The notes beneath the pieces are model-generated. The model saw nothing but the letters and a program-made list of their open reading frames with translations. It was not told the DNA's origin and made no database searches. The position numbers were made by a program, and so were the translations under genes. DNA of 64,000 bases from CAMASH01 sp041746635 (GTDB taxonomy: Bacteria > Verrucomicrobiota > Verrucomicrobiia > Chthoniobacterales > Terrimicrobiaceae). The stretch is taken from contig JBGTGQ010000008.1 in assembly GCA_041746635.1 (NCBI GenBank), forward strand, positions 17,909 to 81,908, written 5' to 3'. Positions 15,953-25,330 of this stretch are shown one piece after another. Positions within the stretch are counted from its first letter, which is position 1. Each line of letters starts with the position of its first letter.

Positions 15953-16528
15953 GTGACAGCGCCAGCCCCTCTGTCTTGTCCCAAATGCCGGGCAGATCTG
16001 CCGGAAGAAATCCCGCCAGTCGGCGCAGCCCGGGCCTGCCCTTCGTGCCAACGGCCACTGGAGGGCCTGATTTTTCCCGCCTACCATCGCCTCCCCATCG
16101 TCAGCAAGGTGGCCGAGGCCATTGTAGCACCGGAAGATGCGGGATGCTTTTATCACCCGCAAAGCCGGGCCGCTGTGCCCTGCGATTTGTGCGGACGTTT
16201 TCTTTGCGCTCTGTGCGATGTGGAATTGCACGGACAACATATTTGTCCGGCGTGTGTGGAAACCGGACGCAAGAAAAACCTGATGCGCCACCTTGATGAT
16301 GGGCGCGTTCTTTATGGTCGGCTCGCCCTCATGGTCGCGGTGCTGCCTCTGCTTTTCTGGCCGGTAACTATGGTTACCGGCCCCGCCTCGGTGTTTCTGG
16401 CAATCTATGGCTGGAGCAAACCGCGCAGCCTCACTGGCGGCGGTCGCGCCAGTTACGTGATCGCCGTTCTGATCGGGCTGGCCGAGACTGCGGGCTGGGT
16501 TTTTTTGCTTTGGATATTTTTCAAATGA
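15953..16528 (+). CDS. zinc-finger membrane protein, B-box-like
   Basis: 191 residues with a GTG start. Two cysteine clusters are seen: C-P-K-C...C-P-S-C near the N-terminus, and a B-box-like C-F-Y-H-P...C-D-L-C-G-R-F-L-C-A-L-C with H...C-P-A-C. Two transmembrane segments follow near the C-terminus. Its stop overlaps the next start (ATGA). Function unknown; same general architecture as the shorter protein at 16986-17306. Confidence 0.75.
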   Translation: MTAPAPLSCPKCRADLPEEIPPVGAARACPSCQRPLEGLIFPAYHRLPIVSKVAEAIVAPEDAGCFYHPQSRAAVPCDLCGRFLCALCDVELHGQHICPACVETGRKKNLMRHLDDGRVLYGRLALMVAVLPLLFWPVTMVTGPASVFLAIYGWSKPRSLTGGGRASYVIAVLIGLAETAGWVFLLWIFFK

Positions 16529-16989
16529 AAACAGCCGGCACCTACAAACGGCTTCCCGGCCGGAGCCGCCAGCTCATGAATTACGCCACACTGTGGGAAG
16601 GCGAGGATCACCTGCTCTTCGTGCAATCGCATGGAGTCACCGAGGCCTATAGGCGTTTTTCTTACCGGGACATTCAGGCCATTGTACTCTGCCAGACGAA
16701 AAACGGCCTCGTGACCAGCATCGTGCTCGGGGTGGTGGCCGCGGCTTTCGGATTGGGAGCGGTGTTTTCCGCAACCGCCGTCGCGATTGCGCTGGGGATC
16801 GTGGCCGGGATCTTTCTTTTGCTCGCCCTGATTAATCTTTCCCTAGGTCCGACCTGCCGGTGCACGTTGCGTACCGCCGTCCAGACGCAGGAACTGCCTT
16901 CGCTCAACCGCCTGCGCAGTGCGCGCCGGGCGCTGGGCCGCATCCAAGCCAGGGTGAACTCCATCCAACGGCCTGTTCCGCCTCAATGA
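16525..16989 (+). CDS. membrane protein of unknown function
   Basis: 154 residues from the ATG at 16525, chosen because it forms an ATGA overlap with the preceding stop. The N-terminal 60 residues are PH-like in composition (L-F-V-Q-S-H-G-V...Y-R-D-I-Q-A-I-V), followed by two transmembrane helices at about 65-110 and a basic tail. No family name recognised. Confidence 0.7.
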   Translation: MKTAGTYKRLPGRSRQLMNYATLWEGEDHLLFVQSHGVTEAYRRFSYRDIQAIVLCQTKNGLVTSIVLGVVAAAFGLGAVFSATAVAIALGIVAGIFLLLALINLSLGPTCRCTLRTAVQTQELPSLNRLRSARRALGRIQARVNSIQRPVPPQ

Positions 16990-17306
16990 ACACGCTTGTC
17001 CAACAACGATGCCAGTATCATGCCGGGCGGGAGGCGGCTGCCCGCTGCCCGGAATGCAAGCTCTTCTTCTGCCGCGAATGCGTGTCCGAACACGACGACC
17101 GTATCCTCTGTGCGGCGTGCCTGCGCCAATTGGTGGCACCACTCCCGTCCCCTCGTCGAAGTTTTCGGGGCATCCTTTCGCTCGCGCAGTGTATGCTCGC
17201 CGTGGCGCTGGTCTGGTTCTTTTTCTTTCTCATCGGTAAGGGCCTCCTGGCCATTCCGTCTGCTTTTCATGAGGGCACGTTTTGGGAAAAACACGCATCG
17301 CCATGA
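16986..17306 (+). CDS. small B-box-type zinc-finger membrane protein
   Basis: 106 residues. C-Q-Y-H...C-P-E-C-K-L-F-F-C-R-E-C...C-A-A-C is a B-box-like zinc motif (residues 9-46), followed by one transmembrane helix at about 62-85. ATGA overlaps on both sides couple it to its neighbours. Confidence 0.75.
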   Translation: MNTLVQQRCQYHAGREAAARCPECKLFFCRECVSEHDDRILCAACLRQLVAPLPSPRRSFRGILSLAQCMLAVALVWFFFFLIGKGLLAIPSAFHEGTFWEKHASP

Positions 17307-18919
17307 AACGGGCTTTTCTTCGCGAGCAGGGTAAGAGTGCGTTCGAATTGATCGAGGAGGCGTTTCACCTGCTTCGCTCGGCCTCTCCGGCAACGCTGGC
17401 CGCTTACTATCTCGGTTCAGCTCCCTTCGTCGCGGGATTCCTCGTCTTCTGGACGGATATGAGCAGCAGTCCGCTGGCTTCCCGGCATCTCGGCGCGGCT
17501 ACTCTCGGCCTCACCGCGCTCTTTCTCTGGATGAAACTCTGTCATGCGCGGTTCGCCCGTGGCCTGCTGGCGGAACTTTCCGGTCGGGAGATGCCGGACG
17601 CTGGTTTCCGACGCTTCCTGCATTCACTAGTCACGCAAGCCGTGATCCAATCCACCGGCTTGTTCATGCTTCCCCTTGCCCTGCTGGCCGTTCTTCCACT
17701 GGGCTGGGCTTATGCTTTTTATCAAAATGCCACTGTTCTCGACGGGGATGATGATGTGATGGCGCTTATCCGCAAGGCCGCCCGGCAAGCCCGGTTATGG
17801 CCCGGACAGAATCATATCTTCCTGCTCGTGCTTTCGGGATTCGGCCTCGCGGTCTTCCTGAATTGGTTCAGCTTCGGATTCACCGCGCCGCAATTGCTAA
17901 AAATGCTGTTCGGTCTCGAAACAATTTTTACGCAAAGCCCATTCAGCCTTTTGAATACCACGTTTTTTGTCGCCATGCTGGGCCTCACCTACCTGAGCGT
18001 CGATCCCCTCCTCAAAGCGTGTTATGTGCTGCGGTGCTTCCAAGGCCAGTCCCTCAACACCGGCGAGGATCTGCGCACGGAACTCCGCCGCTTTGCCACC
18101 GCCCGGACGCTTCTAATCTGGGCTTTTTTGCTTTTGGGCTTCCTTCCACTGCACGCGGAGGAAACGTCGGTCGCGCTTCCGCCTCCGGCGATTGAAAGCG
18201 CCGAACTCGACCGCACCATCGGCGAGGTCATCCAGCAGGGCCGATATGCCTGGCGTATGCCGCGTGATCAAGCGGGGGAAGCAAAGGAAGGCGGCCTGTT
18301 TGTTGGCTTCCTCAAAGCCATTTCCCAAGCCATCGACGACGCTTTTCAGCGGGTCGGTGATGCCCTGCGTGACTTTCTCGAATGGCTCTTCGAGCGCAAA
18401 AAACGTTCGAGTCCGGATCATTCGGCTTCATGGATCACCCCGCAACTCGGCCTGCTTTTCGCCGTCCTTGCCATCACGGCCTGCGTGCTGGCCGTCGCCA
18501 TTCTGCGCATCATCCGGGCCCGCCGGAATTCCGAGGCCGTGGCCAGTACAGCTCTCGCCGCCCTCCCCAACCTGGAAGATGAAAACACCGCGGCCGATGA
18601 GCTGCCCGAGGATGAATGGACGCGGCTCGGCCGCAGCTTGTGGGAGCGCGGCGATTTGCGACTGGCGCTGAGGGCCTTTTATCTGGCCAGCCTTTCGCAC
18701 CTGGCAGCCCGTGGGATGATCACCGTGGTGCGCTCCAAGTCGAATCGAGACTACGAGCGCGAGCTCCGCCGCCGGGCCCACTCCCGGCCGGAGCTTTCGC
18801 TGATTTTTGGGGAAAACGTGGGGACGTTTGATCGCATCTGGTATGGACTGCACGAGGCGAATACCGAGGTCCTGGAATGTTTCCTCGCCAATGTCGAACG
18901 CCTGAGGGCCTCCTCATGA
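17303..18919 (+). CDS. DUF4129-type multi-pass membrane protein
   Basis: 538 residues from the ATG at 17303. Multiple hydrophobic segments occupy the first 290 residues, a soluble periplasmic region follows, then a transmembrane helix near 390-410 and a C-terminal domain (L-R-A-F-Y-L-A-S-L-S-H-L-A...R-S-K-S-N-R-D-Y-E-R-E-L) typical of DUF4129. In this conserved gene neighbourhood the protein accompanies a MoxR ATPase and a DUF58 protein. Likely an envelope-associated component; molecular role unknown. Confidence 0.8.
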   Translation: MKRAFLREQGKSAFELIEEAFHLLRSASPATLAAYYLGSAPFVAGFLVFWTDMSSSPLASRHLGAATLGLTALFLWMKLCHARFARGLLAELSGREMPDAGFRRFLHSLVTQAVIQSTGLFMLPLALLAVLPLGWAYAFYQNATVLDGDDDVMALIRKAARQARLWPGQNHIFLLVLSGFGLAVFLNWFSFGFTAPQLLKMLFGLETIFTQSPFSLLNTTFFVAMLGLTYLSVDPLLKACYVLRCFQGQSLNTGEDLRTELRRFATARTLLIWAFLLLGFLPLHAEETSVALPPPAIESAELDRTIGEVIQQGRYAWRMPRDQAGEAKEGGLFVGFLKAISQAIDDAFQRVGDALRDFLEWLFERKKRSSPDHSASWITPQLGLLFAVLAITACVLAVAILRIIRARRNSEAVASTALAALPNLEDENTAADELPEDEWTRLGRSLWERGDLRLALRAFYLASLSHLAARGMITVVRSKSNRDYERELRRRAHSRPELSLIFGENVGTFDRIWYGLHEANTEVLECFLANVERLRASS

Positions 18920-20148
18920 AACGCGGGCTCCCCGGTTTGCTGCTGGCAGTCTGCGCCGTCCTCCTGGGAGGAACACTGTACACCCTGTTGCAATGGCGAT
19001 TTGCGATGGGTGACGTGTATCCACCCTATTCTTCCCTGCGGGCGGATCCGCTCGGCACCATGGCTTTTTACGAAAGCCTGCAACGCCTCCCCGGCCTCAC
19101 GGTAACACGCGACCACCAGATGACCAACCGTCTGCCCGCAGGCGAGGACACAACGTACCTGCATCTCGCCGCCGAGTCGTGGGCCTGGCGGAAATTGCCT
19201 CCAGAGACCATCCGCACCATCGAGCGGTTTCTGGTCGAGGGCGGACGCCTGGTTCTCATGTTCTCGCCCAAAGATTCGCGGCGGGAAGATTCCCGACGGG
19301 AAAGAAAGGAAACAAAAGACGCCGAGAAAAAAAAGAAAGTTGAAGCCAAGGAGTCCCCCTCCCCGACGCCCCATGACGAGCCGGAATTGATTTCGCTGAC
19401 CGACCGCTGGGGAATCGCCCTGGCCTTTCAAGCATCCGAGGCCGGCTCTGCTGCGGCATCGCTCCGGGCCCGCAATGTTTCGACGCTGGCGCTTCCGCCG
19501 GAACTCACCTGGCACGGCGATCTCGTGATGGAAAAGCCCGGACCGGGCTGGAAGGTGGTCTATTCTCGGGACGGCGGGGCCGTGGTGGCTGAGCGCAGTT
19601 TCGGCAGCGGCAGCATGGTCATCGTGACCGACTCCTATTTTGTCAGCAACGAAGCCATGTTGCGGGACCGTCAACCCGATCTGCTGGCCTGGTTGATCGG
19701 ACCCAGCCGCCACATCGTTTTCGACGAGGCGCACCTTGGTATCATGGACTCCCCCGGCATCGCCACCCTAGCCAGAAAGTATCGCCTCCACGGCGTGGCC
19801 GCCTCCCTCCTCGTCCTCGCATTGCTGTTCATTTGGAAAAACAGTTCCAGTCTCGCCGGTTCCATGCCGCCGGCGAAAACCGGGCAGGAAACCGTGGCCG
19901 GCCGCGAGGCGTCCGCCGGTTTCATCGGGCTGCTCCGGCGCAATATTTCTTCCGCTGCCGTCCTCGAAAACTGCCTGGCGGAATGGAACAAATCATTCGC
20001 CCGGCGGAACACGTACTCCCGCCGGGAAAAGGAGGCGGTGAATGCCGTGGTCGCGGAGGAACTGGCTCGGACCCGGCGGGAACGCGATCCCGTCGCGGCG
20101 TACCGGCGGATCTGCGCCGTTCTCCGACGCGACAAACCCGCCGCCTGA
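18916..20148 (+). CDS. DUF4350-domain membrane protein
   Basis: 410 residues. An N-terminal transmembrane helix, then a DUF4350 domain (Y-S-S-L-R-A-D-P-L-G-T-M-A-F-Y-E-S-L and F-L-V-E-G-G-R-L-V-L-M-F), a charged Lys/Glu linker at about 115-150, and a second transmembrane helix near residue 300. DUF4350 proteins regularly sit next to MoxR and DUF4129 genes. ATGA overlap with the preceding gene. Confidence 0.82.
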   Translation: MKRGLPGLLLAVCAVLLGGTLYTLLQWRFAMGDVYPPYSSLRADPLGTMAFYESLQRLPGLTVTRDHQMTNRLPAGEDTTYLHLAAESWAWRKLPPETIRTIERFLVEGGRLVLMFSPKDSRREDSRRERKETKDAEKKKKVEAKESPSPTPHDEPELISLTDRWGIALAFQASEAGSAAASLRARNVSTLALPPELTWHGDLVMEKPGPGWKVVYSRDGGAVVAERSFGSGSMVIVTDSYFVSNEAMLRDRQPDLLAWLIGPSRHIVFDEAHLGIMDSPGIATLARKYRLHGVAASLLVLALLFIWKNSSSLAGSMPPAKTGQETVAGREASAGFIGLLRRNISSAAVLENCLAEWNKSFARRNTYSRREKEAVNAVVAEELARTRRERDPVAAYRRICAVLRRDKPAA

Positions 20149-20172
20149 CTTCGATTTTACCAACCAAAAACC

Positions 20173-21132
20173 ATGGAAACCACCCAACTCAAGGAAACGC
20201 TCGCCACCGCCCGGGCGGAGGTCGGCAAGATCATCATCGGCCAGCACGACGTGATCGAAAAGGCCCTTATCGTCATCTTTACCGGTCATCATGCCCTCAT
20301 CGAGGGAGTGCCGGGCGTGGCCAAGACGCTGCTTGTGCGCACTCTTGCCCGCGTCCTCGGATGCGAGTTTTCCCGCATCCAGTTCACTCCGGACCTCATG
20401 CCTTCCGACATCACTGGCACCAATGTTTACAACCTGCAGCGCAATGAATTCTCCCTCGTGAAAGGGCCGGTTTTCACGTCGTTCCTCCTCGCTGATGAAA
20501 TCAACCGTGCGCCCGCCAAGACCCAATCCGCCTTGCTTCAGGCCATGCAGGAGCGGGAGGTGACCATCGACCGGGAAACTCATCGCCTTCCGCAAAACTT
20601 CACGGTTTTCGCGACGCAAAACCCCATCGAATACGAGGGCACGTATCCGCTTCCGGAAGCGCAAAAGGACCGCTTCATGCTCAAAATCACGATGGACGCG
20701 CCGGATCGCGAGGAGGAACTGATCCTGGCCCGCCGCACCATGGGCAGCGACGCGCCGGAAGCCCTTCTGGCCCGTGGCACGGTGAACCCCTTGATCACCC
20801 ACGACGACCTGCTTGCCCTTCGTGCGCAACTGGCGCTCGTGGCCATGCGCGAGGAACTTGTGGCCTACGCCGTGGACATCGTCCTCGGTACCCGCCACCA
20901 CGAAAACATCCTCGTCGGCGCGGGTCCCCGCGCCACCCAGGCGTTGCTCCTGGCCAGCCGGGCTTGTGCCGCCATGGGTGGCCGCGATTTCGTCACGCCA
21001 GATGACATCAAGGCCATGGCTGCTCCCGTGCTGGAACACCGCTTGATTCTCCGGCCCGAGTTTGAAATTGAAGGACTCACGGTCCACGAAGTCGTTCAAA
21101 ACATCCTTGAACAGGTCGCTGTGCCGCGATGA
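20173..21132 (+). CDS. MoxR-family AAA+ ATPase
   Basis: 319 residues. Walker A is the MoxR variant G-V-P-G-V-A-K-T, Walker B is L-L-A-D-E-I-N-R-A-P, and sensor regions F-A-T-Q-N-P-I-E-Y-E-G-T-Y-P-L-P-E-A-Q are typical. MoxR ATPases act as chaperones that, with von Willebrand-type partners, mature or insert protein complexes. The adjacent DUF58 gene encodes the expected partner. The 24-base gap before it is the only loose joint in this part of the operon. Confidence 0.93.
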   Translation: METTQLKETLATARAEVGKIIIGQHDVIEKALIVIFTGHHALIEGVPGVAKTLLVRTLARVLGCEFSRIQFTPDLMPSDITGTNVYNLQRNEFSLVKGPVFTSFLLADEINRAPAKTQSALLQAMQEREVTIDRETHRLPQNFTVFATQNPIEYEGTYPLPEAQKDRFMLKITMDAPDREEELILARRTMGSDAPEALLARGTVNPLITHDDLLALRAQLALVAMREELVAYAVDIVLGTRHHENILVGAGPRATQALLLASRACAAMGGRDFVTPDDIKAMAAPVLEHRLILRPEFEIEGLTVHEVVQNILEQVAVPR

Positions 21133-22433
21133 TCGTTCCCAGCAATCGGCTGCTTTTCTGGTTCGCCATTATTGCGGTGCCGTTCTCCCTCGTCGCGGGA
21201 GTGTCGCCCGGAGCATTCGGGCTGGCCTGTGCCGCCATCGGCGGCCTCGTCGCAATCGCGCTGGTGGATGCCTTGCGCGCTCGCGGCACCCTGGACGGTC
21301 TCCGGGTGGAATTGCCTCCGGTCACTCGCATGGCCTTGCAACGCGACACCGAGATCGAGCTAACCCTCCGGCACCCCGTCCGCCCGCAGCGAATCCTGCG
21401 GCTGGTTCTGCCTATGCCGGCGGGTTTTGACCAGCCGCGCCAGGAACTTCTGGTCGCCCTTCCGGAAGGAAGCGATTGCTCCCGCCTCTCCTGGGCCTGT
21501 CGACCGCGCAAGCGCGGAACGTTCCATTTGAAATCGGCCGCCGCCGAAGGCAGTTCCCCGCTGGGATTTTGGGGCGTGCGCGCGCGGGTCCCTGTCTCGG
21601 CTGAAATCCGGGTTTATCCTAATCTTGCGCACGAGCGAAAAAGCCTCGCCCTGCTCCTGCGCGGTGCCATCGGAGTTCATGCCCAGCGGCAGGTGGGCAA
21701 GGGCCGGGAGTTCGAGAAGCTGCGCGAATACGTTCCGGGCGACGGTTCTGAGGATATTCATTGGAAGGCCACGGCGCGCAAGGGCCGCCCCATCACCAAG
21801 GTTTTCCAAATGGAGCGCACCCAGGAAGTTTATCTCGCCATCGATTCCTCGCGCCTGAGCGCACGTCACGGCGCGCTGGAGAGTTTTCTGTCGGCCGCGC
21901 TCCTGGTGGGATTGGCCGCGGAACAACAGGGCGACCTCTTCGGCCTTGTCACCTTCTCCGACCGGGTGGAAAGTTTTGTCCGGGCTCGCAGTGGTCGCGC
22001 CCATTATGACGCCTGCCGCGAGGCCATCCATGCCTTGGAACCCAAGCCGGTGAATCCCGATTTCGACGAGGCGTGCAGTTTCATCCGCCTGCGCCTGCGC
22101 CGCCGCGCGCTCATCATTTTTCTATCCGCGCTCGACGACCCGGTAATGGCGGAGGGGTTCGTGCGCGCTTCCGGACTCATCTGCCGTCAGCACCTTGTCC
22201 TCGCCGCCATGATCCAACCTGCCGGTGCCGCGCCGCTTTTCACGAACCCCGGCGTCGCGGACACCGACGCGCTTTACGAAGAACTCGGTGGTCATCTGCG
22301 CTGGCACGATCTCGAGGAATTGGGCGGCGTACTCAAGCGCCGCGGCGTGACATTTTCCCTGGTCGACGGCGAACAAACCGGCCTTCAACTCGTGTCTCGA
22401 TATCTTAACGTCAAGCGCCGGCAACTCATATGA
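21129..22433 (+). CDS. DUF58 domain protein, MoxR partner
   Basis: 434 residues. Two N-terminal transmembrane segments, then the DUF58 signature (R-E-Y-V-P-G-D-G-S-E-D-I-H-W-K-A-T-A-R) and a VWA-like fold beginning Y-L-A-I-D-S-S. It overlaps moxR by ATGA and the SpoIIM-like gene downstream likewise. Works with MoxR in an as yet poorly defined membrane process. Confidence 0.92.
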   Translation: MIVPSNRLLFWFAIIAVPFSLVAGVSPGAFGLACAAIGGLVAIALVDALRARGTLDGLRVELPPVTRMALQRDTEIELTLRHPVRPQRILRLVLPMPAGFDQPRQELLVALPEGSDCSRLSWACRPRKRGTFHLKSAAAEGSSPLGFWGVRARVPVSAEIRVYPNLAHERKSLALLLRGAIGVHAQRQVGKGREFEKLREYVPGDGSEDIHWKATARKGRPITKVFQMERTQEVYLAIDSSRLSARHGALESFLSAALLVGLAAEQQGDLFGLVTFSDRVESFVRARSGRAHYDACREAIHALEPKPVNPDFDEACSFIRLRLRRRALIIFLSALDDPVMAEGFVRASGLICRQHLVLAAMIQPAGAAPLFTNPGVADTDALYEELGGHLRWHDLEELGGVLKRRGVTFSLVDGEQTGLQLVSRYLNVKRRQLI

Positions 22434-23428
22434 TTATCGATCTGCCCCGCTTTGTTGCCGCCGAACGCCCGAACTGGGAAGAGTTGGAAAAGTTCCTTGC
22501 CCGATTGGAGATCCAGCCCGGTGCCTGCCTCTCACTCGAGGAGGTCAGACGCTTTCACCTGCTCTATGAACGGGCGGCATCCGATCTTTCCCGCATCACC
22601 ACATTTTCTTCCGAGCCGGAAACCCGCAAATACCTTGAGAGCCTCGTGGCCCGAGCCTATGGCGAAATTCATGAAACCCGAACGCGCCGGGCGCACCTCG
22701 ACCCCATCCGGTGGTTTTTTCAAACCCTACCCCGCACCTTCCGCCGCCACGGGCGCGCGTTCGCGCTGGCCGTCGCCATTACTTTGACCGGCTCTCTTTT
22801 TGGCGGCTTCGCCGTGGCCCTCGATCCGGAGGCCAAGCAGATTATCACCCCGTTTCCGCACTTGCTGGAAGATCCCGCCCAGCGGGTGGCCGATGAGGAG
22901 AAGATTGTGGGTGACCGCCTTGAAGGCGCCAAATCCTCTTTCTCCGCCCAGCTGATGACGCACAACACGCGCGTGGCCATCCTCGCGCTTGCCCTCGGCA
23001 TGACCTGGGGCGCGGGCACCGCCATCCTGCTTTTTTACAATGGCGTCATTCTGGGAGCGATCGCGTTCGACTATATCCGCGCGGGCCAGACCACGTTTCT
23101 CCTCGGCTGGCTCCTGCCCCATGGGTCGGTCGAAATCCCAGCCATCCTCATCGCCGGACAGGCTGGGCTCGTGCTGGCGGGAGCACTCATCGGCTGGAGC
23201 GGAAATGTCCCACTGAGGTTGCGATTGCGCGAAATCGGCGGCGACCTAGTCACCCTCATTTCCGGCGTGGCCATCCTCTTGGTCTGGGCGGGCCTGGTGG
23301 AGTCTTTCCTTTCCCAATACCACGAACCAGTCTTCCCCTACGGGGCCAAAATCAGCCTCGGTCTGATCGAACTCGGCCTGCTCGTCTTTTTCCTCGCCCG
23401 ATCCGGCACCATAGAACCCGGGAAATGA
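22430..23428 (+). CDS. stage II sporulation protein M-like (DUF95) membrane protein
   Basis: 332 residues. A soluble N-terminal 100 residues, then a multi-pass region with the DUF95 hallmark (M-T-H-N-T-R-V-A-I-L-A-L-A-L-G and L-L-P-H-G-S-V-E-I-P-A-I). The family includes SpoIIM, but this organism need not sporulate; the gene is common in MoxR-DUF58-RDD operons of non-sporulating bacteria. Overlaps both neighbours by ATGA. Confidence 0.9.
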   Translation: MIIDLPRFVAAERPNWEELEKFLARLEIQPGACLSLEEVRRFHLLYERAASDLSRITTFSSEPETRKYLESLVARAYGEIHETRTRRAHLDPIRWFFQTLPRTFRRHGRAFALAVAITLTGSLFGGFAVALDPEAKQIITPFPHLLEDPAQRVADEEKIVGDRLEGAKSSFSAQLMTHNTRVAILALALGMTWGAGTAILLFYNGVILGAIAFDYIRAGQTTFLLGWLLPHGSVEIPAILIAGQAGLVLAGALIGWSGNVPLRLRLREIGGDLVTLISGVAILLVWAGLVESFLSQYHEPVFPYGAKISLGLIELGLLVFFLARSGTIEPGK

Positions 23429-24231
23429 AAACGAATCTCCTGCGCCTCCGCACGCCCGAGGGTGTGGTGTTTTCCCAGATCCTGGCCGGGCCGGTGTTGC
23501 GCTTTTGCGCCTGGTTCGTGGACGGCATGGCGATCATGACTCTTCTGTCCCTGTGTGGCATGGTCATCTCGCTTCTCGGCTTGCTCAACATGGATTTCGC
23601 CGGAGCCGTTTACGCCTTGCTCTATTTTGTCATCTCCATCGGATACGGCCTCGCCCTAGAGTGGTTCTTGCGCGGCCAGACCTTCGGCAAAAAACTTTTC
23701 CGGCTCCGCGTCGTGGATGCCGAGGGCCTCAAACTTCAATTTCATCAGATCGCCATTCGCAATCTCCTGCGATTCGTGGACACCCTTCCCCTGTTGTACC
23801 TCGTGGGTGGAACAAGCTGCTGGATCAGCCGAAAAAACCAGCGCCTCGGCGACATTGCCGCCAATACCATCGTCATCCGCCTGCCCAAGATCGCCGAGCC
23901 CGACCTCGAACAGCTCCTGGCGGGCCGCTATAACTCTCTTCGCCAATATCCGCACCTGGAAGCCCGCCTGCGCCATCGCACAGAAGCCGCCGAAGCCTCC
24001 CTTGCCCTGCAGGCCCTGCTGCGCCGTGATGATTTCGATCCCTCCGCCCGACTGGAACTTTTCACCGAACTAGCCCGCCACTTTCGCGCCAAGGTGACCT
24101 TCCCCGCGGAATCCACCGATGGCATCAGCGATGAGCAATTCGTCCGCAATGTTGTGGATATTCTATTCCGCAGCCGCCTCGCAAGCCAGCGGCTCTCTGC
24201 AGCGGTCTCTGGATTGGCTAGAGCATTTTAA
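23425..24231 (+). CDS. RDD-family membrane protein
   Basis: 268 residues. Transmembrane segments at about 28-80 and 110-130; the RDD features are R-F-C-A-W-F-V-D-G and G-Q-T-F-G-K-K-L-F-R-L-R-V-V-D. A soluble 120-residue C-terminal extension follows, as is usual for RDD proteins in MoxR operons. Last gene of the operon; followed by palindromic intergenic DNA. Confidence 0.88.
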   Translation: MKTNLLRLRTPEGVVFSQILAGPVLRFCAWFVDGMAIMTLLSLCGMVISLLGLLNMDFAGAVYALLYFVISIGYGLALEWFLRGQTFGKKLFRLRVVDAEGLKLQFHQIAIRNLLRFVDTLPLLYLVGGTSCWISRKNQRLGDIAANTIVIRLPKIAEPDLEQLLAGRYNSLRQYPHLEARLRHRTEAAEASLALQALLRRDDFDPSARLELFTELARHFRAKVTFPAESTDGISDEQFVRNVVDILFRSRLASQRLSAAVSGLARAF

Positions 24232-24558
24232 AAAATGTCGTGGCCGCAGGAATTGTAGCCGCCCTGCTGTGTCAGGGCGTTCTCCCGGCGCGGCGACGCA
24301 GCGCCGCGGCTACAGTAAAACGAAAACCGCTCTAAAACAGCCGCCCAATTTTGCTTTTGACCGCCTCGTCCATTGTGATGAGCGGTGGCCAGTTGGGCTT
24401 GAACACCTCACCCGCCAGCTGACGCAAAGTCAAAATGCAGAACCCCGCTGCCCCAGCGGGGTTAGTCTTGTCCTGCCCACCATTTCGCGAAAGCGAAAGC
24501 TCGCAATCTCCCGCAAGATGAGAACGCCGTTCGACTGGCCGCTGCTGCAGGCGAAGGC
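24232..24558. other. intergenic region with palindromes and a structured repeat
   Basis: 327 bases between the RDD gene and convergent fabG. It contains a palindrome with arms TGTAGCCGC (24255-24263) and GCGGCTACA (24306-24314), and copy C of the structured repeat. No gene is seen. The palindrome may end transcription of the long operon. Confidence 0.6.
24422..24540 (+). repeat. structured dispersed repeat, copy C
   Basis: Same three-hairpin unit as copy B at 14614-14717. The first hairpin is identical; in the enclosing stem ATCCTGT/ACAGGAT has become GTCTTGT/GCAAGAT, and the middle hairpin is TTTCGC-GAAA-GCGAAA instead of CCGC-GAA-GCGG. Changes on both sides keep pairing. It shares the 3' tail GAGAACGCCGTTCGACTG with copy A. 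Confidence 0.75.
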
Positions 24559-25305
24559 CTACATGCTCATCCCGCCATCCACCGCCAGCACCTGGCCGGT
24601 GATGTAGGCGGCTTCGGGACTGGCAAAATAGGCGACGGCCGAAGCAATGTCGTCGCTCGAACCCATGCGGCCCTGCGGGATCATGGCCAGGGCACCTTTT
24701 TTCACCTCGTCGCTCAGGACCGCCGTCATGTCCGTCTCGGTGAAACCCGGCGCCACCACATTCACCGTGATGTTCCGGCTGGCGAGCTCGCGGGCCAGGG
24801 TTTTGCTCAGGCCGATCAACCCGGCCTTGCTCGCGGCGTAGTTGGCCTGTCCGGCCGTGCCGAGAATACCGCTGACGGAACTAATGTTGATAATGCGCCC
24901 GATGCGTTGTTTGACCATCGCGCGGAGAACGGCGCGGGTGAAGTTGAAGGCACCCTTGAGATTCGTATCGAGAACGATGTCCCAGTCCTCCGAACTCATG
25001 CGCATGGCCAGGGTGTCACGAGTGATGCCGGCGTTGTTCACCAAGATGTCGCAACGCCCGAAGTCGGCCAGAATTTGCTCACCGCATTTTTGCACCGCAT
25101 CGAAATCCGCCACGTCCACGGCGTATGGTCTGGCCGTATCCGGCGCAAGGGCATTGATGGCGTCGGCCACCTTCTGCGAATTGGCTTCCGTGCGGCTTAC
25201 CACCGCGACCTTCGCGCCCTCGGAGGCAAGGCGTTTGGCGATGGCCTCACCGATGCCGCGACCGGCTCCAGTAACTATGGCAACTTGGTTTTCGAATCGT
25301 TTCAT
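24559..25305 (-). CDS. fabG: 3-oxoacyl-[acyl-carrier-protein] reductase
   Basis: 248 residues from the ATG at 25305 (M-K-R-F-E-N-Q). It is a classical short-chain dehydrogenase: cofactor motif T-G-A-G-R-G-I-G, N-N-A-G, and the catalytic Ser-Tyr-Lys in S-S-V-S-G...Y-A-A-S-K. The sequence through N-I-T-V-N-V-V-A-P-G-F and Q-V-L-A-V-D-G-G-M is typical of FabG, which reduces 3-oxoacyl-ACP with NADPH in fatty acid synthesis. No other fab genes adjoin, so a paralogous reductase role is possible. Confidence 0.9.
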   Translation of the reverse strand: MKRFENQVAIVTGAGRGIGEAIAKRLASEGAKVAVVSRTEANSQKVADAINALAPDTARPYAVDVADFDAVQKCGEQILADFGRCDILVNNAGITRDTLAMRMSSEDWDIVLDTNLKGAFNFTRAVLRAMVKQRIGRIINISSVSGILGTAGQANYAASKAGLIGLSKTLARELASRNITVNVVAPGFTETDMTAVLSDEVKKGALAMIPQGRMGSSDDIASAVAYFASPEAAYITGQVLAVDGGMSM

Positions 25306-25330
25306 AAATTTTTTGCCACTGATTAACACT

